From the NCBI RefSeq assembly GCF_958979055.1, contig NC_084897.1, forward strand, positions 22,131,628-22,195,627: a DNA stretch of 64,000 nucleotides, read 5' to 3'. Shown piece after piece: positions 1 to 12,811 of this stretch. The stretch's first letter is position 1. Every line of letters begins with the position of its first letter. Below the pieces are notes generated by a model. It worked only from the letters and a program-made list of their open reading frames with translations, was not told the DNA's origin and made no database searches. This DNA is from Alnus glutinosa (Eukaryota > Streptophyta > Magnoliopsida > Fagales > Betulaceae). Both the position numbers and the translations under genes were made by a program.

Positions 1-127
1 TGCTTCTTTAAAGGAATTCTCTAAAGAAGTAGCTTACTCTATACCATATGTATTCCATTAATTTATTAGTTATATGGAGAACTGTTCTACATTAACTTAT
101 ACCTATTTTCTTCTCTGTTATTTTCAG

Positions 128-2674
128 GAAAAGCAGAAATTCCGATCTCTTTGTGCAATTGTACGTGTTTCTGTAGCATTGCAGCAGCATCAATGCGTAA
201 ACATTCAAAAAATGGCTTTTTCACATTCTCATGGAGGTTTCAAACTGGTATATGTCAATCTTTGGATTTGCTAGATACTCAATCTGCTTTGTTGCCTCAT
301 CAATTTTTATTTTTTTATTTGTTCAAAAGGAAAGATAAAAACACAAGAGTAGAAAATGATGTCTTTACGTTCATGGAGGGCACAGTAACTAGTCCGGGAA
401 AAGAGAAATTAAAACTATCCCAAAACAAATATTGGCCTATATACAAGAGGCTCTTAGAGTAAAAGTCATAGCAGATTTCTTGTGAAACACCGCACTAAGC
501 CAACCCATTGGTCACAAGATTGACTTCTCTATATAGCAAAAAGATGTTTGGATATTAGGGATATTTGCTGCCTTGTACAAACTATCATGGAGTAACACCC
601 TTAGAGCTCTGGTCTTGATGCTCTTCCCCAGGAAGGCACGGAGCCAAATTTCAGATACAGACTCTAAAGAAAGGTGAGAGAGGTTCAATTGATTTTCAAA
701 TTCCAACCCTTTCCTTAGAGCCCAAAACTCAGCTGTATCTTTTGTTATGATGCCCAAATTAAGAGTAAAAGCCATCACAAAATTTTAATGACTATCTCTG
801 AGGATGCCCACATCTCCTGCTTTACATGTGTTACCTTTACATACTCCATCAGTATTCAACTTGAAAAAAGGGGGAGGAGGAGGGGACCAGTGCACTTGTT
901 AGATAAGGTTGTTGTGAACATTATGTTGAGGCAATGGGTTTTTAGTGTCATTATGTATTGCTATTATTTGAAATATTTAGTGAGACTGATAGATTGATTG
1001 CATAATAAAGCTTGATTGTTTGCAAGCCAAATGACTCGATACAAGAATGGGAATATTAATATGATTCTATAGTACTGGTGCTGAATCATAGGAGTTGATC
1101 TTTAGGAAAGTGTTTAAGTTAAAGAAAGAGTAAGGTAATATTCAGATGCAAGTGGAGGGATATTGAACTTTGGCCATATCTTTGTACAAGACAGGCAAGA
1201 GCCAAAAACATGATTAGTCTTTTACTGGGTAATTGCATAAGGAACAAGCTGGCGAAGGAATAATGTTTTTAACAGCCAAAGTTTTCCTAACTGGAAGTTT
1301 ATTGTGAGTTAGCAGCCATAGGAAGTGTTTTATCTTTGGAAGTGTGTATACTTTCCAAATAGAAGGCATCCACAGGAGGTGATGGCCTATGAAGTTGTGA
1401 CATTTTGAGGAAGGAGCCACTCATAGGCTGTTTTAACTGAAAAATCCCCTGTTTTTGAATGGCTCTTGAAGAGTTTGATCAGGAGGATTGTGAGGGAACA
1501 GGAATTGATTTATCGTTTCCTAGATATGATTTGAAAAATGGCATGTTCCATATTAGCGGGTGAAGAAATTCTTGGTGAAGTCCATCTTGTTCGCCGGAAG
1601 TTTTTGATATTCTTGGATAGACATTATGCTTCATCAATTTTATGGTGCATGTGTGTGCGTGGGTGCAAGTATATGTGTATCATGTATTTACTCTAGGAAT
1701 CAGTGGACCACCTTCTTCTTCATTGCGTTGTGGCTTCTGCTCTGTGAAATTCTCCCTTTACTCGATTTGGTATGTCTTGGGTTATGCCTAGAAGAGTTAT
1801 CGAATTGTTTGCCTGTTAGTGGAATTCTAGAAGGCCGATGAGTGTTGCAATTTGGAAGATGGTTCCAATTTGCATTTTTGTGTGTGTTTGGAATCAAAGA
1901 AATCTTAGGTGTTTCGAGGACTTGGAGAGTTTCATGGAGGATATTTTAACTTCATTCTTTCATACTCTATATATTTGGACGGTGGCTTTTTTATCCCTCT
2001 CTGTCTCTTAGTTTTGTTGATTTCCTTGTTCATTTTTCTCTTCTTAGTTAGGTGTTTCCTTTTGTATACTTCCGGTGTACTTAGGGGGCACCTTACACTT
2101 TCTATAAGACTAGATTTACTTATAAAAACAAAAATGTATTCACTCTTATATATTCACAACCAGAGACTGGTAACCAGAGTATTTCATCAGTTCTGGGTCT
2201 GCCAACATCTTTGATCTGACCCTGCCATAGAATTACCAGAGTAGTGCATTAGCTTAGATGAATCAGGCATGTATTGCAAAACCATTTTCCTGAAACAGAC
2301 TTCCCATTATGTGCTAGAGACTCATTCTCGCTGCAAGTTCAACAACCATTATTGATTATGATGTCAAATATGTTCTGTATTCTTAATATGATAATTAGTT
2401 TTTGTCTACAGGAAAGCAGTGTTCTAAATGATCAAAATCTGCTGCCTACTACCATACAACCTTTAATTGGGGACAGTTTTCCAGAAGTAAGGCAAGAGTT
2501 AGAAAACTTTAAAAAGGTAAATTTTCTTGTGTTCCTTTTTATAATTTTGTTCGTTAATTTGAGTTAAATTGTAAAGTTTATTTCTGTAACCATCTATTTT
2601 AATATGTTTAGGTATTTCAACAAGAATTGTCAGTAGTAGTTCATTCAAGCACTTCAGAATCATCGCAGCCATAA
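128..2674 (+). CDS. 3' part of an unidentified gene (three terminal exons)
   Basis: Three potential exons share one phase and have good splice sites: 128-247 (after TTTTCAG, before GTATATG), 2412-2516 (after CTACAG, before GTAAAT) and 2612-2674 (after TTTAG, ending in TAA). All introns are phase 0 and the exons give about 95 codons without a stop, ending in QELSVVVHSSTSESSQP. The gene starts upstream of the window. The 2.2-kb intron carries two LINE remnants. I do not recognise the family; the residues are hydrophilic with a glutamate/glutamine-rich C-terminus. An alternative is that these are fortuitous short open stretches, but three consecutive phase-0 exons make a real gene tail more likely than not. 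Confidence 0.42.
505..1440 (-). mobile_element. degraded LINE, minus strand (zf-RVT and RNase H parts)
   Basis: Minus-strand translation of 1214-1420 gives a reverse-transcriptase zinc-binding domain (IWKVYTLPKIKHFLWLL, then a C-x2-C motif in PACSLCNYP). Further 3' on the same strand, 512 to about 890 gives an RNase H domain: FKLNTDGVCKGN, then GILRDS, an internal stop, then AEFWALRKGLEFENQLNL. This zf-RVT then RNase H order is that of the C-terminal end of plant LINE ORF2 proteins. Stops and frame changes show it is a fossil. It sits inside the long intron of the gene tail at 128-2674, in antisense orientation. Confidence 0.8.
1550..2140 (+). mobile_element. degraded LINE 3' end, plus strand
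   Basis: Plus-strand translation around 1757-1975 reads RFGMSWVMPRRVIEL, a stop, then AIWKMVPICIFVCVWNQRN and LRCFEDLESFMEDI. This is the C-terminal tail that follows the zf-RVT domain in plant LINE polyproteins. It is followed by the usual 3' end (TGTATACTTCCGGTGTACTT near 2063, then an A-rich tail near 2120-2140). Stops and indels make it non-functional. It is opposite in orientation to the LINE fragment at 505-1440. Confidence 0.75.
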
Positions 2675-2679
2675 GAATA

Positions 2680-4600
2680 CTTGTGCAGGAGGCATCCATT
2701 ACTCTCAATCTGCTGCTAAAGATGATACAACCTATATAGGGGATCCCATTGATGGTTCAATGTTTTCGTCTTAAAAATAAGCTGTAGTTGGTATGTAGGA
2801 CCTATTTTTCTTCATGTGATGCAATTATTATGGTTGATTTGATGACATTGATAGTTATTCATGTTTTATGATATTGTGATAGTACACTGCATCTTAATTT
2901 AAATTATGCAGACTTTTGAACTATGGAAGAATAGTTTTGTTGCTAGTAGGAGCACTTCAGTGGACCCTGGGCAGAGAGAGATATTGGGAACAAATATCAG
3001 CATCAACTGGGTTTGTGGCCCAAGTGGCGTGGATTAAGTGAAAGAAAGCATGAACTTAAAAAATTGAAGACATAATGCACGTGTGAGTATTTATTTTAGA
3101 CTCCTGAACATGCAACATAATTGTAGCTGCTTTGGTCTTCTTTTAATTGCCAAGAAACATGGAACTTCGTGTCTTTTGAATATATGATACATTTCATTTG
3201 AATTCTGAGGTAGGGAACTTTTTCCTCAAGGGCTCAAACTAAGCCAAATAATTTTGTTTGGCATAGCCGCATAGGCTGCGTTTGTTAATAGTTTTTAGAG
3301 GATGCCTTTTGTTTTTTGTTTGAAAAAGTGTTATAATGTGATATAAATGTTAAAGTAGTTGTGAATGTTTTGGATTGTTTGTTAATGATTTTGTTTTGAA
3401 AAGAGAAAACAAAAGAGAAAAGGAAAAAGGAAAAAGTGTTATAAAACAAAGTCAAAGTGTGAGAGCTTTTTCTACGTTATCTAAGTAGATCGAGCAGAGC
3501 TCTAGAGATGGGGAATCAGGATGCGGAAAGCACATCACTTAAATGAAAAACAATAATTTTTGTTGATTTTTGCATATTGCAAGGACAGCTTTACAGCTTA
3601 TGTTTATCATTAACTTTACATCAATGTGTTAAGCATTTCAATTGGCATAATTTTATCCCTGCCGGGAGTTAAAATTCTGCATCAACTAAAAGCTGCTGAT
3701 TTTAAAACAAACATAAATATGATGTTTAACTCTGATTTGTATCCTTGGAACCACTTTCGAAGGAATTGCTTCTTTTTTTTGGCTATTGGCATCAAAAGCA
3801 TCAAGTGGTCTTTGGATTGGATTATGCTAGATTGGATTATAGCATATAGATGTTTGGGAAAAATGCCAAATCAGTCATTGTGATTGCACCAATTTGAAAT
3901 AAGCTCCCTAGGGTTTAAAAAGTGACTTAAAACTCCTTGTAGTAAGCATAAATGGCAAATAAGTCTTTACCTTGAACTTTTGTTTGAGATTTTGACAAAA
4001 ATAGTCAGAGGGCAACATGAGCACCAATAATAATATGACATATGTTCCTTATAATAAAAATATAGAAAAAAAAAATATAAATATTAAAAAAGAAAAAGAA
4101 AAAGAAAAGAACTCTTATGGAGGTGGTTGTACCACCCCCAGATGAGCCAGAAGGGGTGACCAAACCACACCTAGTTATGGACTTCATAGTTTACCTTCTA
4201 GTTGAGTAAAATTTCTGCAATGCATATGTATGTGTTAGTATTGTTTAAGTAAGAAAAATGGGGGAAATCAAGGTCTGTCCAGGAGATAAATCCTGGACAG
4301 CTTTGCATCTAAAGGAATAGGGATTTTCTAAACGAGAGAGAGGGGGAGCAAGGCTATCCAAAAGATACAATTTTGGGCAGCATTGTTCTTTTCTAAAATT
4401 CTAGAAAGTCTTGAATTTAAGAACTTCTCTAAATGTGTTATGTGATGGATTGTAAGGTTAAGGTAAAAAGGGGGAAGTTGCAAGCTTTCAGCATCAGGTA
4501 AGTAAACACTGTAAAAACTCCTGACGCACATGAAAAATAATTTTTCTTCTAAATTATTTTCTTTTGAAACAAGGTCGGGAAATCTTATAACTTTGCTATG
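2680..4600. other. gene-free stretch with MITE-like repeats
   Basis: No coding signal was found. About 3265-3480 contains a TTTGTTAATAGTTTTT / GTTTGTTAATGATTTTG repeat that recurs at 6690-7092, 57130-57228 and 58920-59080, probably one MITE family. About 4100-4187 is a short GC-rich stretch with GGTGGTTGTACCACC palindromes, related to the cores at 22.2-22.95 kb and 60.2-60.8 kb. A small palindrome (TCCAGGAGATAAATCCTGGA) lies at about 4277-4296. Confidence 0.45.
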
Positions 4601-5720
4601 TATATGCATGTTTAAAAATTTATTCCAACTTCTTCCTTCCGTATTTAAATATCATGAAATCTTTAATGCCATGCCAATTTCAGGTATCATGATATCTTAA
4701 ATACTATGACTTTAGAAAATACCATGTTATTTTAGAAATGCTATGATGCCATGAACATGATTGCAATTATTCATGAAAATGTACATGCAATTTATGTACG
4801 CATGACTACTATGAACTCAGAAAATGCTCAATGTATGTTATGCGATGAAAATAGCATGTGCACCATATTTTGAGTTTAACCCCGTGGTATCATTATGACA
4901 TGAATATGATTATGCACCGTATCAGAATACATGACATGTATGATTTGCGGATAGCACAGCAAACCACACAACACAATGTGGGCTATTAGCGAATGTACAT
5001 TTATGGTGACTGTCTTTTGCTCAGCCATGATCCATCAATTAGGGAAGATCTCACTGTAGTCAGCTCTCCTGAGGCCACAGGATTGAGCTCATGAGGTCCT
5101 TCAGGACATGCCAATATGTGCCGCTCATGGTTTAAGAAAGTACAGAAATGGCCCCTGGGGTAAAATAAGTTTCAATAAGAAATATTTTTCTAAAATATAT
5201 ATACGTATATGAAAGGAAGTCTTAAATGCTTTAAAGTTCTTGCTTTATAATTAGATTACTGTCTCTACGAATTTGTCTCATGATTTACTAATATCATTTG
5301 GACACAGAATTTTTAGCTAATGTTTTACCATATGATTTATCTCATGTTTATGTTCACTTACTGAGTTGTGAAACTCACTCCTTTCTCTTATAAACCCCAT
5401 TTACAGGCCCTGTGACCAATGGCACTTCTTATCATCATCCTCTTGTCCAGCGTCCCTCTAGGAGTCGCCTGGATTGATGATCCAGAGATTCGGCATTTCG
5501 ATGAAGATGCCCGGGTGCACATTTGTTTTGATTAGTAGTGCTTAGCTGAAGATTACTCTTGAGATGTGTGTACGTTTGTTTCGATTAGTAGTGCTTAGCC
5601 GAAGATTACTCTTGAGATGTGTACAGCTTTTGGGATAGGCACTGTATAGTGAGGCCAAGGATCAAGATGGCGGAGACCCCTCTTGGGTAGCATAGTTCCT
5701 TTTCTTTTGGCCCTTAGATT
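4600..5720. mobile_element. LTR-retrotransposon-like non-coding region
   Basis: This is a 1.1-kb non-coding stretch whose texture resembles long LTRs of plant gypsy-type elements: repeated ATGATATC/ATGCCATGA words, then TTACTGAGTTGTGAAACTCA before a pyrimidine-rich segment and CATTTACAGG near 5400. No gag-pol sequence and no clear TG...CA boundaries were found, so the class is uncertain. It contains a 53-bp tandem duplication at 5522-5624. Confidence 0.35.
5522..5624. repeat. 53-bp tandem duplication
   Basis: Two near-identical copies share GATTAGTAGTGCTTAGC, GAAGATTACTCTTGAGATGT and a GTAC end. The word ATTAGTAGTG occurs at 5531 and 5584, so the period is 53 bp. The copies differ at about three positions (for example CTGAAG versus CCGAAG). 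Confidence 0.85.
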
Positions 5721-5729
5721 TTTTTGATT

Positions 5730-7712
5730 ATATGTTATGCAGTGTATTTGAATCTCCGGCCACTTTTGTAGTGCATATATATGATAAATATCAAGGTTTT
5801 AAGTATTATTTTGTTCTCTCTTTTTTTCTTTTTTCTTTTTTTACTACAAAAACAGATATTGCGTTTTGCAATTTGCAGAAGAGAAATGGGATTAGAGTAC
5901 TTCTCAAGTTACTTGTATCAACAGTTGAAAGTAAAATAAAGATAAAAACAAAGGATTTAGAAAGTGATCAAATGTTGTGGATAATGCTGAATTAATTGGT
6001 CGCATTGGTAGCACCTCAGATCTGTAGAATCAAGATTTAAGCAATTTTTTTTTTTTTTTTTTAATAATAACTGATCCAAAAGTGAATTGTCATTATTATT
6101 AGCTTAATAAATTAATATATTAGTGTAATATATAGCATTATTTATTCGAAAAATCCAAATGCAGTCTAATGAGAAGGATATCCCGAATTATATGGTCTTG
6201 TAATCAATGATGAACCTACTGCCCTAGAATTAGAATTTCGTAGTATTAGCAAAAGTTATTTCAACGTTGCTTTCACATCTCCTTTCTATCATCTGATGAG
6301 TCCCATCACATCTCCAATCAATTATTATCAAAAAAAAAAAAAAAAATTTGAATCTCAGCATCAACATCAACATCATGGGTGGACACAAGTATGTATAGTA
6401 GTAGTCGTAAGTGGGGGTTAGTGATCTCTTGGCATATTTGTCCTATTTTCTTGTTCCAAATAAATACAAGGGCTTGGACCAACAAGATTGATCGACTGTT
6501 GCCTACTTCTGGCAAAAGGATAACATCAAGTACACAGGCCCGATTGGTTATCTAATCCAAAAGTTTGGTCAAAGGTTATGATCATTTCAAAAAATCTAAT
6601 CATGCCCACCATTCGTCGGACAATGGCAGTGGTTTCCATTCATCCTGTTGCATTCAGAAGAAGATAAAGGTAAGGGTACGTTCTTAATGGGTTTTGGGGT
6701 AATTTTTTTTTTTTAAAAAAAATTATTTAAAAAGATGTTCTTGTGTAATATAAAGGTGAAAACTTTTCTTTAAGAGGTGTTTTATGGTGTGATCCTCATT
6801 TGACTACATATTTTTTATAGAGTTTGCTTGATTGCTTGCTTGTTTTTAAAAGCTCAAACCAAACAGATGTAAAGCTCTACTTGTAAAAATTGAAGAAAAA
6901 ATGAAAAAAAAAAAGAGGTGAAGGATTTGTTTTGTCAAACTATTCTTAGAACAATGGAATGATATAATTTATAAAAAGTATTTTGTGTTTTGAGAAGTGT
7001 TTTATGTTTTAAGTTGTTTGTTAATGTTTTTGTTTGTTTTTTTTTTTAAAAAAAAAAAAAGGCAAATTTTTTTCTTTTTTAACAAACATAGCTGAGTTTG
7101 GATCCATTGTGTCTGTGTTTTCTTTTTGTGGTGAGGGTAAAATCAAATTCGTTGACCTTTTTGAGATTATGACTCCGTTTGTTCCTTTTTTTCTTCTTCT
7201 TTAAAACGATATTTTAATGCGATAAAGAAATAATATAAATACATTTCATTTTTCAAATTTACCATTAAATTTATGGGATCCACATTGGGTCCTACAAATT
7301 CAATACTGAATTTAAAACTTGATAATATAAAGATATGTAACAGATGTATAAGAGATGTATATATATATTTCTCTATAACGATAAAAGCACGCACCATGGA
7401 ACGATCATTGTCTTGATCATTATTTGAACACAACCAATCAAAATGAATCACTCCTTAAGCACAACCTAAAGTGCCATGCCTTTAATTTTAAAGTACATGA
7501 AATTGTCATTTGAAAGCCCCTATTACCATAATGGACCTCTGACCCAAGTGGCCCCTGATTTTCTATATTTCTATGATGAATCCTCTTACCCCAAAAGAAG
7601 TATGATTTAACAACTTATTTCTTTACTATATATAGATAGGAAGTTGGGACAATGATGTGAGCATTTTAGAAATGCATACTTCACTTCACCTAACCTTTTG
7701 GCTAACCTCAAC

Positions 7713-7764
<52 letters not shown>

Positions 7765-8000
7765 TGCATCCCTGACTAAGCAAATTGGATAAGTTTACCC
7801 AATTTTGGCAAAACATTGCATAAACTAATGTGGTAAGTCATCCAATGATTGGTGTCTTGAGTAAAAATGGGCCAACTTTTAAAATCATTGTTTCGGACCA
7901 AATCTTACTCACCATTTTAATTATCCTAATAATGCCAATCTCAACGTGAATGATTGGATCTCGTAGCTCGTCGATCTCACTCAAGGGCTCATCACCTCTA
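5730..8000. other. gene-free AT-rich stretch with MITE remnants
   Basis: No coding signal. It contains A/T homopolymers (6044-6062, 6331-6347), a repeat at about 6690-7092 ending AACAAACATAGC that belongs to the GTTTGTTAATG family, and a TA microsatellite at 7718-7759. Nothing else was recognised. Confidence 0.5.
7718..7759. repeat. (TA)n microsatellite
   Basis: About 20 uninterrupted TA dinucleotides. Other TA runs in the window lie near 12778-12808, 13468-13488, 22163-22188, 54919-54941 and 57056-57092. Confidence 0.95.
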
Positions 8001-8008
8001 GGGCTGAC

Positions 8009-8231
8009 TGTAACGATTCACCACCAATAACACAATATTGTCTGCTTTTGGCTCTCCCGAACCAGACTTTCCAGGAGGTCACCCATCCTAGGATTACTCT
8101 CGTAAAAGCACGCTTAATTGCGGAGTTCTGATAGGTTCATCACCATCACGGCTTTAAAACGCGTTGTGTCATAAATGGTGCATTTATACATATAAGCACA
8201 TCCGCATTCCCAAGCGATGTGGGACGTCACA
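8009..8231 (-). mobile_element. Cassandra TRIM solo LTR with 5S rRNA-like domain
   Basis: Read on the minus strand, the element starts TGTGACGTCCCACATCGC at 8231 and ends GAATCGTTACA at 8009, giving a 223-bp TG...CA unit. In its middle (about 8070-8150) is a 5S rRNA-like segment: AGAACTCCGCAATTAAGCGT, then GAGAGTAATCCTAGGATGGG and TGACCTCCTGG. These match the plant 5S internal promoter region. This combination defines the Cassandra family of non-coding LTR retroelements, whose LTRs carry a Pol III promoter. Only one LTR is present, and both sides carry the same 5-bp sequence CTGAC (8004-8008 and 8232-8236), so it is a solo LTR left by recombination of a complete insertion. Confidence 0.95.
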
Positions 8232-8554
8232 CTGACTCTCTTCTCCTCCGTCTTTTGCAAGCACTACCTATTCTCATTATCACAAACCCTAATTTCTTTT
8301 ATCTCTTCCTCAATTCTCTTGGAAACTGAATGAGAAATAGAAATTAGAATTCGATAGAGAGGGGGATAAAGTATTTGAGGAGCAATGGCCTTGGCAATGC
8401 AGTTAGGGTTCTTGTAGAAGATGTTAAGAGTTAATGAAATGGGGCGATAAAGAAGCAGTGGAACAACTTGTAATATAATGTCACCCAACGGAAAATGTTT
8501 ATTTTAACGAACATTTTGTTTTTAAACTACTTATAAATTATTCTCTATTATCTA

Positions 8555-9010
8555 TGAAAAAGTATATATAATCTCTTCAAACTATTATCTTATTTTTATT
8601 GTCCTTCTAAACAATTGTGTCAATCTCTCTCCCTAAATTATCGAAAAATGCCAATATCTCCTGTAATGACAAAAATATATTTCATAAAATTATTAATTTT
8701 TTTAAAAAAGAACTAAAAATTTATTTTCTCTTTTCTCCTTTTTTAATTTTTCGTTCTTTTTCCTTTTTTCCTTAATTTTTTAATTTGTTTTTTAAAAAGT
8801 TATTTTTTTTAGTTTTAGTTATTATTTTTTTTCAAATTTATAAGGACATTTTTGTCTTATTAAAAAAATTTATGGTCATTTTTGTCTTTTTGTTGGTCTT
8901 AGAAGGGACATTAACATGTTTTGATAATTTAAGGGGAGACATTGACACAATTGATAGTTTGAGGGGACATTGACAATTGAATGGTAATTTGAGGGGACTT
9001 TTTTTTCCAA
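8555..9010. mobile_element. inverted-repeat MITE-like element
   Basis: The left arm (CTCTTCAAACTATTATC, AACAATTGTGTCAATCTCT, CCCTAAATTATCG at about 8574-8645) is the imperfect reverse complement of the right arm (GATAATTTAAGGGGAGACA, TTGACACAATTGATAGTTTG, AGGGGAC at about 8920-9000). The 450-bp fold-back has an AT-rich centre and no coding potential, as expected for a MITE or a fold-back transposon. The exact ends and target duplication were not resolved. Confidence 0.7.
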
Positions 9011-12000
9011 AAATCTACTTTAAATCGAAAACATTTTCTTTAATATATTTCTAAACTATTTTCATACTGTCTTTTAGAAAATAAAATTCTTAACAAAATT
9101 ATGTTCATCTTTATATAAAACAGAATAAATGTTTAAAAATTAATTATTTGTTTACTAATATTCCTATCATTTAAAAATAAAATGCTTACCTTAATACAAT
9201 AGCTAGTAAATCGTTCGTGAATAAGACATTTTAGATTTGTAAAAATAAGCTTAGAGCATAGGTTCACCAAAGTAGCGATTTTTTTTTTTTTTTTGTAATA
9301 ATAATAAAAAAAAAAAAAAAAAAAACTTGAACAGTAATAATCAAATTTGTGAGTACTGTTCATTCAAATGTATATAGAGCCAGAGAGCGTGTGTGATATG
9401 ATTATTAGAGAAAGAATAAAAAAAAAAAAATTGAAAAAAAAATGAAATTGAATGATAAGAGTGAGTAACTAAAACGCTAAGAATGATATAAGTACTTAAA
9501 AAAAAAGTTGGTAACTAAAATTAAAAGAAGAAAGCAATTTTTTAATTAAAGTATAAAGTAATTTTTTTTTTTTTTTTTTTCTTCTTGTTGAAAGAAATAG
9601 AAAGTAAATTTGATAATGAATGCTATTAAGTAATTGCAGGTCCGGGAGGCCTTTAATAGAATGAAAAATGTTGGGTTCCACCGTTTCATGCACATCTTTT
9701 ATTCATTTTATCTCTCACAAATTTAATAGTATATGAGATAATAATAATAATAATAACAATAAAATAGGGTGAGAAGCTGATTTTAGATTTCACTCCTTGT
9801 AAAACATATTTGAGATGAGGATTCCTTTTCATTTTCTACTTCTCGCTCCTATCATCTTTCTCATATTTTAGTTTTTTCTTTTGTTTATAGGTGTTCTTTA
9901 ATCAGATCAGCAATTTTGACATCTCGACTATGTATCTGTCCATCTACCATCTTGTTGTGCCGTTCATCTCTTCCCTGGCCAGTTGTTGCTGTTTGTTGGT
10001 TGTATTTTTGCTTTAAATAATATTTTTCTTTTATTTAGATTTGCTCTCACGGGCGATCTATGAGATGAAGGTTAGTCATGTTTGATGGGTTATTTCTCAC
10101 GGCCGATTTAAATAAAAATTTTAATGATATTTGTATACCCTTATCTTAGATTTAGTCAATTCGGAGTAAATCTGCTCTTTAACTATTTTTATATATGAAT
10201 TAGCGAAAAATAAAAGTTATAGATAACACTTTATCGTAAAAATTTTATTTGTATTTATAATTATCCAACCTCGTAGCACCTGATATATGATCAATAGAAT
10301 ATTTAGATGTTTTGTAAAAAATAAATAATAAAATAAATCTTATAAAATAGATTTTTTTATTATCCGGACAGATATAGTACGATCAATCAAGGTGTCAGTT
10401 TTGTCACTTTGGAAAGAGCTCTTTAGTCGACACGTATCAGAATCACACGCAAAACTGCAGCCTAAAAAGTGAAAAAAAGGTTTTGTTACCTTTTTTGAAA
10501 TAAAACGACGTAACACTTATAAAAATAAATAAATAAAACGACGTGATTGTCCTTTGATGCAATAACGGTGAAATTGACCTCTCAAAACCACCGAGGGACT
10601 CACGTGTCACGTCAAGTCAAAAGGACTACAAACAAGCCAAACTTTGAATACGAGCTCCTTCCCTAGTTCATGTCTCTGGCAGACTGGCACCAACCTATTT
10701 TGGAGCTGGATGAGGATTTTTTTATTTTTTTATTTTTTTAAAAAAATTATTAAATTTTTTATTAATAAGTTTGAATTTATGTAAAATTGAGATAATTTAA
10801 GAGAAAAGGAATCCAGTGCTCAGTTATACGAATAATCTAAAATGCAGGATTCATATGCTCGGAACAAGTGAAAAGTAGCCCTATAACCTACTTCTCTTAT
10901 ACGGCCCGAATTTTGAATGGTCTGAAATATAGATTTATAATGTATAATTTTGCTCTTCAATTTTGAGTGTTTGGGTTTGGAGTTGTGTCTATGAGTAATT
11001 GAATTTGGTATTTGTATGGTGATTTTGTTGCCATGTGTGCTGATTTTGGGGTAGCTGGGTACGAAGGATTCTATAGCTTCTTTTAATGTTTTTATGGTGT
11101 TTTTTTGTGCTACGTGACACTTTATATTTTTTAATAAAAATATAATAAGAGTATACAATCAAGCATTTCTCATTTCTTTATTAAAAACAGAGTATCATGT
11201 CAGTATAAAATGATCCTAAAAGAACAATAGAATGATTCTTGCTGGATACTCCAACCTTTATACAAAATATTTATATCTGACATATACTTTTTATTTATGG
11301 CATGAATCATGACCTCCGACTTACACACTATTTAATTTTATTAATAGAAAATACACCCGGTGTTATATAATTTTTTTTTTTAAAAAAAAAGAAAAAGAAA
11401 AAGAAAAGAAGAAGCCATTATTGGTTCTTCTCTAAAATAAATTGACATATCCAATATAAATTTGATGGCTGGAGAGTTTAAATTAGGGTCATGGGAGTGC
11501 ATTTTGCCTTAATTACTTGCGCATCATATAGTAATTCTAAAACATATAATTTTGTCATTTTCTCCCCTTAATTAATTCGTGTTTTCGCAATTTTTCAAGA
11601 ATCAAAATATGAATGGAAAAAAATATTAAAATTTGAGGTTTGTAATGATGCATCACTAGTATTAACTTCTGAATTTTGTGCATTTTTTCTTTTTAGTAAT
11701 GCTATACACAACTACACGCGTTCATTCATTTATTTACACTCTTATACTTGCGGTCGTGGCTAAAATCATTATTGAGTTTACGACAGATTACTATTAAATT
11801 TTAATTAAATAATAATTTTAAAAACTATGTAAAAAAAGTGGGAATGAAAATGTGTGTCGTATTTCTCTTTTTCTCATTTGAAAAGAAAGAGCCTAGAAAT
11901 AAATTTACATTGTCACTTTAACGTCTTCGATTAGAAAAGAAAAATATAGGCATAGATTAGTAGTGGATGGACTCACATGAGGAAAATAAGATAAGATATA

Positions 12001-12770
12001 AATTTACTACAATAATTGTTAAATGGGTTTTTATTTATTTATTATTTTATAGACTGAGTTTTCCTCTAAACTTGGTTGGAAGACCTTTCCCAACTCAGTT
12101 TATAAAAATTCACATGTCTCATTTTTAATAGTAAGGACAAAGTTGAAAAAACATTTATTAAAAAAGCATGTAATTCTTATATGTCTTTCAATTTATTAAA
12201 AAAAACACGTGCCTTTCACATTTAAGCCATAATTATGATATTATAGTTTAAATAATAAAGTTTGTTACAATAGAGGCAGGGGCAAGTCTATTGTTTTGTC
12301 CCAAATACATGGATTTTTACTATTAATATACCTATAGTCAAGAAGATTTTAAAAGGTAGGGAAGGGACATGGCCCTACTGGCCATCACCTGGTGTTCCAC
12401 TGCCACATAAGTCTCCTGTTTTATGTTTTAATTTTTCAAGAGAACATATAATAACACATGTGATTAATTGTTATATTAAAGAAAAAAAGATTTTATCTCA
12501 AAAATTATAAATTTCTGGAAATTACATGAATGAAAATTATAATTTATAATTATGAGAATGAGTAAAATCTTCTAATTCTACTAAAAAATTCCTAAACTGA
12601 AATCTAAAGATCCATTGCTAAAAATTTAGAAATATTGCCCATTTTCATAGAACTTAAAATCTTATCACCCAAGATAGATAAAATAAAAATAAAATAAAAT
12701 AACTCAATTAATCCTTGTGTTTTATACTGTTATCTAATTGTTCATCGCATTTTCAATTTTTTTTTAATTA

Positions 12771-12811
<41 letters not shown>

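Noticed and set aside
8041..8170. Functional 5S rRNA gene
   Set aside because: Only the central-to-3' part of 5S is matched, with substitutions, and it lies inside a Cassandra LTR with its own target duplication.
10820..11158. 112-codon minus-strand ORF
   Set aside because: No recognisable domain, AT-driven residue composition, no promoter or splice context.
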